Source: Hemerocallis citrina
Taxonomy: Eukaryota > Streptophyta > Magnoliopsida > Asparagales > Asphodelaceae
Direction of reading: 5' to 3'
NCBI GenBank assembly: GCA_017893485.1
Contig: JACEHZ010000374.1
Coordinates: 1-64,000 of the forward strand
DNA: 64,000 nt
The position numbers and the translations under genes are program-made. Positions 56,652-64,000 of this stretch are shown here, piece by piece (the stretch's first letter is position 1; each line of letters begins with the position of its first letter). The notes below the pieces were generated by a model. It worked only from the letters and a program-made list of their open reading frames with translations. It had not been told where the DNA came from and did no database searches.

Positions 56652-58317
56652 AGATCATTTCTCCTACCCGAACCCGCATCCCATGTCGTCCAACTTCCCC
56701 GGCAGCGCATCCGCCGTCCATTTCCCCTACCTCCTCCCATCCAACCGCTCGGCCGCCCTCTTCAAACGCTCACTGGCCGAGCACGAATCTCAACACCTCC
56801 GACCCGTTAAGCAACAGCGCACTCTGTCCTCATCCGGAATTAGTTTCGACCAGCGGGGACAAAACCGGAAACCCCCCGATGTGCATCCGCCACGTGTCGG
56901 CGCCTCCGCCTCCGACTTCGAGAAGAAGCAGCTCCAAGAACTCGAACGAACGCTACTTTTAGATGACGTCGACGACGACGATGATGAAGTCAGCATAACC
57001 GGCTCGACGCTGACGTCAACGAGCCAGGCCATGCAGCAACTCATCTCTCCGTCGGCGCCGCCACGTCATCAAAGCAGCCCGCTCTCGCCTCCGATGACGT
57101 CATCAACGTCCTCTTCCTCCGCCTCTTGCCCGCCGCCGATGACGTTATCATCCACTGCTCCTTCGGTGACGTCATCCAAACAGCTGCTTTTAGAAACGGC
57201 GACTGCTATCGCGGACGGCAACTTCAAGGCGGCGAGCGCGAGCCTCGCCGTTCTGAAGTCTACCGCGAATCCGCGCGGCGATCCGGAGCTGCGACTGACG
57301 GCGGCGATGGTCGGCGCCCTTGTTTCCAGGGCGAATCCGACGTCATCGTCGTTGCTGGTCGCTGCCGATCTGTTCAGTGCGGAGCACCAGACGTCGACTC
57401 AGATGCTTTACGATTCGTGCCCGTGCTTCAGGCTCGGATTGGTGGGGGCGAACCTGGCGATCCTCGACGCAATGAACGGCCGATCCGAGATCCACGTCGT
57501 CGACTTCGATTTCGGGCAGGGTGGGCAGTACGCGAGTTTGATCAGCGCAATCGCGGAGTCTGCCCGTAACCGCCGGTCAGCTTTAAAGGCACCGCCTCCT
57601 CTCCTTAAAATCACCGCCGTAGCGGACCCCACTTTTAAGTTCACCACTCCAGATACCCTAAACAACCTCTACGTCATCGGCAGTAAAATTGTGACTTTAG
57701 GAAAACGGTTCGGTCTAGCGGTCCGGTTCAATGTGGTAAACCAGACCGTGTCGGAACTAAATCGAACCGTTTTAGGTTGCAAACCGGGGGAAGCGTTGGC
57801 GGTTAACTTTGCATTCGTGCTGTCGAGGATTGCAGACGAGAGCGTGTCCCCAGCAAACCCACGAGACGAGCTGCTGCGGCGGGTAAAGTCATTGGAGCCG
57901 ACAATTGTGACCATGGTTGAGCAGGAGATGAATGCGAATACAGCACCATTTGTGGCTCGGTTTAGTGAGGCGTGTAATTACTATGGTGCGGTTCTTGATT
58001 CGTTGGATGTTCTTTTGAACCGGGACAGTTTGGACCGAATACGGATTGAGTCATGTCTGGGTAGGAAGGCGGTGAACTTGATTGCGAGGGAGGGGGTGGA
58101 GCGGGTGGAGAGGCCAGAGGTGCACGGGAAATGGAGGGCGAGGATGAGTATGGCAGGATTTAAGCCGGTTTTGTTTGGATCGGAAGTGTGTGAATTGGTT
58201 AAGTTGCAGTTTGGTTCAATGAAACTGACCCCAGGGTTTATGTACAAAGAAGAGGGGAATGGTTTTGGGTTCGGATGGATGGGTCGGGTTCTCACCGTGG
58301 CATCAGCTTGGCGTTAG
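56626..58317 (+). CDS. SCL8: GRAS transcription regulator, SCARECROW-LIKE 8 type
   Basis: An intact, intronless gene for a 563-residue nuclear GRAS protein. The first in-frame ATG (56626, AAAATGA context) gives MNPYSDPNRDHF; Met20 is an alternative start. The N-terminal third is disordered and Ser/Pro-rich with a conserved-looking LQELERTLLLDD segment and an acid run (about 104-121). The GRAS domain follows: first leucine-rich region at about 185-245, the VHIID core as IHVVDFDFGQGGQY (289-302), second leucine-rich and PFYRE regions (about 355-460), and the SAW region from WRARMSMAGF (503) to the terminal SAWR. There is no DELLA motif. The overall pattern, especially ELE-LL plus acidic N-terminus, fits SCL8. 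A CACTA transposon ends 198 bp upstream of the start. GRAS proteins act through partner transcription factors; the precise pathway is not shown by sequence. Confidence 0.92.
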   Translation: MNPYSDPNRDHFSYPNPHPMSSNFPGSASAVHFPYLLPSNRSAALFKRSLAEHESQHLRPVKQQRTLSSSGISFDQRGQNRKPPDVHPPRVGASASDFEKKQLQELERTLLLDDVDDDDDEVSITGSTLTSTSQAMQQLISPSAPPRHQSSPLSPPMTSSTSSSSASCPPPMTLSSTAPSVTSSKQLLLETATAIADGNFKAASASLAVLKSTANPRGDPELRLTAAMVGALVSRANPTSSSLLVAADLFSAEHQTSTQMLYDSCPCFRLGLVGANLAILDAMNGRSEIHVVDFDFGQGGQYASLISAIAESARNRRSALKAPPPLLKITAVADPTFKFTTPDTLNNLYVIGSKIVTLGKRFGLAVRFNVVNQTVSELNRTVLGCKPGEALAVNFAFVLSRIADESVSPANPRDELLRRVKSLEPTIVTMVEQEMNANTAPFVARFSEACNYYGAVLDSLDVLLNRDSLDRIRIESCLGRKAVNLIAREGVERVERPEVHGKWRARMSMAGFKPVLFGSEVCELVKLQFGSMKLTPGFMYKEEGNGFGFGWMGRVLTVASAWR

Positions 58318-59019
58318 GGTTCTATTCTTTGTTCAATTAGAGTGTAATAATAATATCAATGTTGATTCCTCTTTATAATTTTGGTATTATTTGACACTTT
58401 TTAGGTATGTGATTGGAGCATATTGTATTGTTATTGTTATTGGTATAATTATTATTAATATTCGGCAATTAATTATTTAGATGGTTTGAGATAAATTAAA
58501 GGATTAATGACTCGGATTGGTAGTGTTTTTGTGTTTGCTGGGGGACCATAAAGAAAAGTTCTTGGCCTTTATTAATGCATGTATTGATTTAGCCGGCTAT
58601 TACTGGTTAACATTTAGGTTAACAATCCAATGCTTAATCTCCACGAATAATGCTGCTTTGTGTACTCCACTCGTATGTTTGTATGAACAGCTGGCTCTTT
58701 AATATGTTTGTTTAATTCTTTCACTATGAGAATGACGTCATCGACTCTCAAAATGGGTAAAGGGAAGTTGCAATGAAAAATTAGACGTTGATTGTGTTGA
58801 ATTTCATTGATTCTTTTCTTTGTTTGTTTGTTTTTTTAAGTTCGGAAATCTTAGCCTTCATATCAAAACAAACTTAGCAAAAGCCGACCTTGAGGTTCTC
58901 AGGGTTTTGTCCATTTGTATGATCTTCTGTAAGACCGAAGAGTTTCAGTTGACGCTCTCTGTCCTTCCATACGAAAATATTATGCTCCCTTTTCCCGACG
59001 ATTAGCTTATAGTCACCAG
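58318..59019. other. 3' region and spacer after the SCL8-type gene
   Basis: AT-rich DNA with AATAAT-type signals near 58345 that could serve polyadenylation. Short ORFs at about 58517-58702 and 58820-59005 show no recognisable protein. The Tat-like element begins at 59020. Confidence 0.55.
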
Positions 59020-59769
59020 TGATGCTCTTTGTTTTTTGGGGGAGTGTGGATGCACCAGGTGTGAGTTCAGACTCGATTTGTAATGATAGAAGGATGCGGT
59101 GCCGGACGGTGAGCGGGATGCTCGCTTCGGTACTTGGAGGATCGACTCGGATTCGGATGCCTCGCCTCGCGTACCTAAAGACGGTCTTGGAACACCTGGG
59201 TTGATCCCGGTGGCAGACCCTCCGACGATCTAGTTAGTCTCTGAGAGAGAGTAGCAGTAACTAGGATTTTTAGGTGGTCAAAGATTGATTACCTGTAAAG
59301 GTGGGAGAGGGCCTGGTATTTATAGATAATCCCAACCGGGTTTGGATCCGTCTGGGGGCCGGGTCTGGATCCGAAAGCCCATGGGCCTGACGTGGCAGGA
59401 GGCCCAGGAGGTTTAGGGCAGACGTGGCAGTACTATGAGTGGTTTAGGGCTGACGTGGCAAGGCCCTGGGTGGTTTTGGAGCTGACGTGGCGGATCGTGT
59501 GGCCCCTGTGCCTCTGGAGGGATCGGATGGCCTAGGTAGCACCAGGTCATTCTTATCTCTTACTAGGCTGATCGGAACCACGGAACTGGCCGGGATCGGA
59601 AGCCGAAGGTCGCGGCAGATCGTCGGAACGAGACGGCCGGTTTCGTGGGGGCAAGTTTGTAGGCTCGGCTCCGAGCTGGTGGGGGTCCGGTGCCGAGCTG
59701 GCGTGCTATTTGAGTGGACTCAATCCTGGGCCCTGGCTGGGCCTTGGGTCATTTTTATCCCACCTCACA
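59020..59769 (-). repeat. 3' LTR of the Tat-like element
   Basis: 750 bp. On the minus strand it begins TGTGAGGTGGG and ends GAGCATCA. TATAAATA is at 59317-59324 and the CGTCGGAGGGT module at 59218-59228 (minus). TGACGTGG boxes (one as AGACGTGG) lie at 59388, 59420, 59451 and 59483, about 32 bp apart. Its 3' half matches the solo LTR at 42382-42963, so the two belong to one family or close relatives. Confidence 0.85.
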
Positions 59770-59785
59770 CGCCCCCCACTCCTGC
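59770..59785 (-). other. Polypurine tract of the Tat-like element
   Basis: On the minus strand GCAGGAGTGGGGGGCG directly precedes the LTR, almost the same as the tract of the gag-only element. It fixes the orientation. Confidence 0.8.
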
Positions 59786-59898
59786 GGGGGTACGAGAGTT
59801 AGCCGTGGAGGAGTACTTTTAGTTGTGGAGAAGAACGGAAGTGGTTTTCCGGGGGCCTCTGGGGCTGGTGCTGGACGGTGAGTCTTGGTGCTCTGCCT

Positions 59899-60514
59899 GA
59901 CCTCGGACTAGCGAGGGTTTACGGGTCGGCAAGGACGATGGCAGGCCGTTGTACCTTCGTGAGAAGGCTGCCCTTGTGCTCGGCCCGACCTCGGACCGGC
60001 GAGGATTTACAGGTCGGTAAGGACGATGGCGGACCGTTGTGCCTTCGTGAGAAGGCTGCCCCTGTGCTCAGCTTGACCCCGGACTAGCGAGGGTTTACGG
60101 GTTGGCAAGGACGATGGCGGGCTGTTGTGCCTTCGTGAGAAGGCTGCCCCTGTGCTCAGCCTGACCTCGGACTAGCAAGGGTTCACGGGTCGGCAAGGAC
60201 GATGGCGGGCCGTTGTGCCTTCGTGAGAAGGCTGCCCTTGTGCTCGGCCCGACCTCGGACTGGCGAGGGTTTACAGGTCGGCGAGGACGATGGCGGGCCA
60301 TTGTGCCTTCGCGAGAAGGCTGCCTTTGTGCTCTGCCCGACCTCGGACTAGCGAGGGTTTACGGGTCGGCGAGGACGATGGCGGGCCGTTGTGCCTTCGT
60401 GAGAAGGTTGCCCTTGTGCTCGGCCCGACCTCGGACTGACGAGGGTTTACGGGTCGGCGAGGACGATGGCGGGCCGTTGCGCCTTCGTGAGAAGGCGGCC
60501 CTGAGTTGGTTACT
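59899..60514. repeat. 88-bp tandem array, seven units, constant period
   Basis: GACCTCGGACTAGCGAGGGT or a close variant starts at 59899, 59987, 60075, 60163, 60251, 60339 and 60427, every 88 bp exactly. Each unit also holds ACGATGGCGGGCCGTTGTGC and CCTTCGTGAGAAGGC; the latter contains CCTTC..GAAGG inverted arms. Units differ by a few substitutions but no indels until the end of the last one. The open frames across it are repeat artefacts. Confidence 0.95.
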
Positions 60515-61400
60515 ATTTCATGGACCGTTAATGACGCTCCGGGGTGCATTATTGATGTCCCCTAATAAATGCGGCGCTTCAATTCCCCAGGAGTGACGGT
60601 TGGGCTCCCGTCGCTTGGCTTTCCCAGGGGCCATAATGGCAGGTTTCGGGGGAGGCTATAAATACCCCACGCCCCTACTGCCTTTTCGAATCAGATCGGG
60701 AGTGGTCCACCGACCTCCGGAGGTGTCTGCCTTGGGCGGACGCCTGATTCTTGAAAAATTTTAACTCTGGGAGCCTCGGATTGGTGGTTACTTTGCCGTC
60801 CAGATCTTCTCTTCGGTCGACGGCCCTGATGGGGTTGTTTGACCAAGAGAGATCGGGACGGGAGGGGTATCGACCAAAATCTGGGCCCGAGAGGTAAGGA
60901 GCTTCGGGTGGATGGCTCTTCTGTCATCACTGTCTTCCTTCCGGGCGGACGGTTTCTGAGGGCTGTCTGCCCGAAGGAGACAGTAATGGGAGGCGGGCCG
61001 ATCCGTTTTCCGATAGGGTCCCAGGCAATGGTGGTTTTTCTCCCACACTCGAACAGTTCGAGATTTCGACTTCCGAGGTCGCAAGCCCCGAGCTGCTCGC
61101 AGGTGAGAGTCGATCCGACCGAGTTCTGGGGCCCGGGGCACTCGTCCAAAGGGAGCGTCTTAAAACATTAAACAAAACTTTTCTTCCGTTGACAAGAACC
61201 AAGTGGCTGCGTTGAGTTGCCGGGGATTTCTTTCCGAACCGACCACTGTATCCGGCGGCGTTTAAGTGGGAACCGAGGGGTCGCCAAATGCACAACTGGG
61301 TGACGTCACTGGCACGTGTTCCTAGGAGACGTGGCGCGATTTTCTAGGGACAGTTTCACACAAATCGAGGAACAGTAACACGAAAATCGAAGAGTCAACT
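60515..61400. other. Upstream region of the antisense gene, with a first TATA box
   Basis: GC-rich, without a supported protein. TATAAATA occurs at 60657-60664 on the plus strand, so transcription towards the antisense gene could start here or at 61408. Possible donor sites such as GAGGTAAGG near 60893 are present. Confidence 0.45.
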
Positions 61401-61407
61401 CTTCCTC

Positions 61408-61415
61408 TATAAATA
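61408..61415 (+). promoter_or_regulatory. TATA box of the antisense gene
   Basis: TATAAATA followed by a CT-rich leader, about 230 bp before the first Met of the antisense gene. It is on the strand opposite to the retrotransposon's own transcript. Confidence 0.6.
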
Positions 61416-61646
61416 CCCCCCACTCTTCTCCTATTCCGCCTATCTCTCTCTCTCGTTGCTTTCTCCAAAAAGAACAACACAAACACTTCGGCACTCGCAC
61501 TCTCTATTTGCAGCTCCGGCTCGTCTTTTCGAGGCAACACAGGTTAGTTTTAGCTTTACTTCGTTATCATGTCTAGGGCTTAGTTTGGCTCGTTCGCTTC
61601 GACCTCGAGGGGGGGAGACAACCCTGGAGCAGGGCTGTCAGACTCG

Positions 61647-63816
61647 ATGTCGTGGGAAGAAGACACCCAGGTGTATGATGTCAAGCCCCTGCGTATCTGG
61701 AGGCCGTACGTGGTCCAGAGTAGCGGCTCCGAGGAGGAGGGGAGCGATAGCTCAGACTCGGTGCGGATATTAGATCCGGAGTCGGAGGAGGGTAGTAGCG
61801 ACAGTGAGGGAGAAGGAGAGGCCGAGGCGGCTGAGGCTCGGCGGAAGGGTACGGGAAGAAAATTCTCGGCTCGGGGGCGGAGTCGGGGCGTAGGTTCCTC
61901 TTCCACGGTGACCGGTCTCGAGCGCCTAGCCACCCCCTCGCCGGAGAGGGCTAAGAAGAAAAGGGTGCCGAGGAAGAGGGGAGCGAAGGCCGACGGTCTA
62001 AGCGAGGCGTCCCCCATTCAGAACGTTGTAACGGGGTCACCGGTGCAGCCGAAGAGGATTAGGAAGTATCCCAACGACCTCTCCGACAAGGTGTTGTATG
62101 GGGTGCAGCCTTCTTCGCCGAGTCGGACGAAGATAAAGATGGATACGCTGCCGACGATCCTGGAGGCAGTCAATTTAGAGGTTGCTCAGTCGGCTTTCCA
62201 CATTGGGTTCGGTTACGAACTGATGGTGGCGAGCCCAAGCCTCCGTCTTACCGACCCGCTACCAGAGTGGTACTGCGTCTTCCCCGTAGACGCCTTCGGC
62301 TCCGGACTGAGGCTGCCGGTCCATCCATTTATCCGGGAGGTGCTTAATTGGGCATCCCTGGCCCCGATGTAGTACGGACCGAATTCATGGAAGCAGATAG
62401 TGTGCTTCGTGCTGCTCTACGAGGAGAGGAAGGTGCCGCTTCGGTTGGATGTGTTCCGCGTGATGCTGGGGATCAGCTCGTCGGGGGAGTCGGAGGGGAT
62501 CTACTACATCTCACCTCGGAGTCGGGGGAAGGTGGTCCACAGCCATCCGGACTCCATCAAGGAGTGAAAACGAAAATACTTCGTGATCCGGAGCGCGGAG
62601 CCTTGGGACATTCCCACCCGTTGGAATTATTGCAGGCCAAACTTCAAAGCACCGAAGCAGAAGGATCTGACTGCCGAGGAGTGGAGATTAGTCGAGCGCC
62701 TCCGTTTGTCGCACAGCTCAGCTGGTCGAAGGTGACGGAGGGTCACCTAGCCAGCGTCGGACTGAGCCCGGCCGTGTCTAGTATGTCGTCATTTCCTTTT
62801 TCTTGTTTTACTGTTCTTTCGAGCTCATTGTCCTTAATGGGTCTTCTTGCAGGTATGGACCCAGAATCGATCAAGGCTAGGAGGCTCGCTCTGAAGAAGC
62901 AGACGGCCGAGGAGGGGGGCCAAGCGAAGAGGACGAAGGAATCGTCCCAGGTCAGCCCCGAGGCCCCAGGCGACCAAAGGACCAAGAGGACACGCTCGAA
63001 GTCGGGCAAGGAGGTGGTCGCTCCAATGAGCTCGGCCCAGGCTAAGGTGGTCGACCGCAGCAAGGGGAAGGCCCCTATGGTCGGAGCCGAGGGAGCGGAC
63101 GTTGTGGTGGAGGAGGTGCAGCGGTCGTGGGCGCCAGCTTGGTCGATACGGGAGGGGGACAGCTTGACTCGCGGACCCCAGGCCATCGAGGTGGTGGAGA
63201 AGCTGGCCACTCCCCAGGATCACGAGAACATGAGCGGCGAGACCGTGGAGGAGGCGTTCATGCGCTTGTCGCAGGCAAGCGTGCTGGTAAGTCTACCGAC
63301 CCTCTTCCCTTGTAATTTTTTGTGACGTGAGTTTTTCCTGAGCCGTTCTTGGCTGCCGCAGGTTTGTATGCAGGCGGCAAAGGTGAAGAGCCTTTACGAG
63401 GCGGCCGTGGAGCAGGAGCGAGGACGGGCGGATAAGTATCAGCAGGAGATGAAGGAGATGAGGGTCGAGCTCGAGGGCTCGCACAAGAGGGAAAGCAACT
63501 GAAGGTCGATCTCGAAGCCAAGGAGGCCGAATGGGCTACGAAGGTGGGCGTCCTCAAGAAGAAGTTCGCGAAGGAGAAGGAGGTGTTAACGACGACGGGT
63601 CAGGACATGGTTATCGCGGCCCAGAACGAGGTCTACGAGAAGGCCCTCAGCCATGTGAGGCACTTCTACCCGACCATCAACCTGTCCGGCCTCGATTATG
63701 ACTTGAAAATCGAGCCGAAGCCGCAGACTCCCGAAGGGGACGCGCGTGACGAACAGGTCGTCGGATCGGCTGCCGACCCTCCTGTGGACCCTGCCGACGC
63801 AAAGGTGGGGAACTAG
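61647..63816 (+). pseudogene. Antisense extra gene of the Tat-like element (putative gypsy-type transposon protein, PF04195-like)
   Basis: The first exon starts MSWEEDTQVYDVKPLRIW, continues through an acidic and basic low-complexity stretch, and then the domain FPVDAFGSGLRLPVHPFIRE with SWKQIVCFVLLYEE and WDIPTRWNY, as in the Transposase_28-like plant domain. Two in-frame stops break it: TAG 62370-62372 and TGA 62565-62567. Exon 2 (62853-63286) follows a TTCTTGCAG acceptor and has DSLTRG and EEAFMRLSQASVL. A 75-bp GTAAGT..GCAG intron precedes exon 3 (63362-63816), a coiled coil (AKVKSLYEAAVEQERGRADK) with a frameshift near 63490. The end of exon 1, about 62720-62740, is uncertain. Function is unknown. 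Confidence 0.75.
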
Positions 63817-64000
63817 GCCGCTTGCCTCCCTGTTTTTGTCTTTTTTCTCTTCTTTTATTGTATTTGCCGAACGCGATCTGGCCACCGCATTTTTGTACGG
63901 AATTTTACTTCATTATATATGAAAAAGGGTTTTTTGATTGGCCAAGTATTTTGACCCCAGATCTTTCCGTACCCTTTTGCTGATGTGTTTTGAGTGGTGG
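63817..64000. other. Region after the antisense gene, window end
   Basis: T-rich DNA with AAAAAGGG and TATATATG near 63915-63930 that could hold a polyadenylation signal of the antisense gene. No further feature is seen. Confidence 0.4.

Larger units (their letters stand above)
59020..64000 (-). mobile_element. Tat-lineage Ty3/gypsy retrotransposon, 3' part, minus strand
   Basis: A polypurine tract next to the right border of the LTR at 59020-59769 shows that this is the 3' LTR of a minus-strand element whose internal region runs to the right and out of the window. The internal part contains an 88-bp tandem array and an antisense extra gene (61647-63816). Tat elements (Ogre, Retand, Grande) are known for extra ORFs and tandem repeats between pol and the 3' LTR. 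No gag or pol is within the window. The expected target duplication is ACCAG (59015-59019). Confidence 0.8.

Noticed and set aside
58820..59005. 61-residue ORF downstream of the SCL8-type gene
   Set aside because: No similarity recognised and no gene signals; probably chance.
59899..60514. Regular direct repeats resembling a CRISPR array
   Set aside because: The 88-bp units are contiguous with no unique spacers, and the DNA is a plant retrotransposon.

Overview
The window is nuclear DNA of a flowering plant, most likely a eudicot. It is a dense nest of transposable elements around one intact host gene. The evidence is plant-type Ty1/copia, Ty3/gypsy, LINE, hAT, CACTA, Stowaway and Helitron-like elements, TATAAATA promoters in the LTRs, GT..AG introns, and an intact intronless GRAS transcription-factor gene (SCARECROW-LIKE 8 type). 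I saw no bacterial, organellar, rRNA, tRNA or CRISPR features.

Layout, left to right. (1) 1-6300 is the 3' part of an Athila-like Ty3/gypsy element; its 3' LTR is 4508-6300, and a hAT element (248-3821, perfect 8-bp target duplication) sits in its non-coding internal part. (2) That element lies in a SIRE-like Ty1/copia element (6301-16135). The copia RNase H region is split by a 5.6-kb LTR-like insertion (8730-14375, 5-bp duplication TGCTG). (3) The copia 3' LTR is broken at 16135/16136 by a Tekay-like chromovirus (16136-30725), whose 5' LTR contains a 2.96-kb solo LTR (19130-22090). (4) Two LINE-type insertions follow, both with poly-A and target duplications: an ORF1-only, HAL1-like element (31254-34091) and a full-length but decayed LINE (35088-41346). 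(5) Next come a Helitron-like element (41431-41704), a 582-bp solo LTR (42382-42963) and a MITE (43755-44298). (6) A CACTA transposon (44333-56427) contains a gag-only LTR retrotransposon (45934-53271), a captured two-exon piece of a 3-ketoacyl-CoA thiolase gene, a captured LEA_2-type gene fragment and a Stowaway MITE. (7) The SCL8-type gene (56626-58317) starts only 198 bp after the CACTA end. (8) 59020-64000 is the 3' part of a minus-strand Tat-lineage Ty3/gypsy element. It has a 750-bp 3' LTR, an exact 88-bp tandem array, and an antisense extra gene with its own TATA box and introns.

Almost all transposon genes are broken by stops and frameshifts, many of them explainable as C-to-T changes at CAG/CAA/TGG codons. 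The intact coding sequences are the SCL8-type gene, a 431-residue ORF1-like protein, and a 114-residue ORF upstream of the Tekay gag. The nesting gives a relative order: copia is older than the Athila-like, Tekay and 5.6-kb insertions; the Athila-like element predates the hAT; CACTA predates the gag-only element and, probably, the Stowaway. The CACTA insertion moved whatever lay upstream of the SCL8-type gene about 12 kb away, so it is the event most likely to have affected host gene control.
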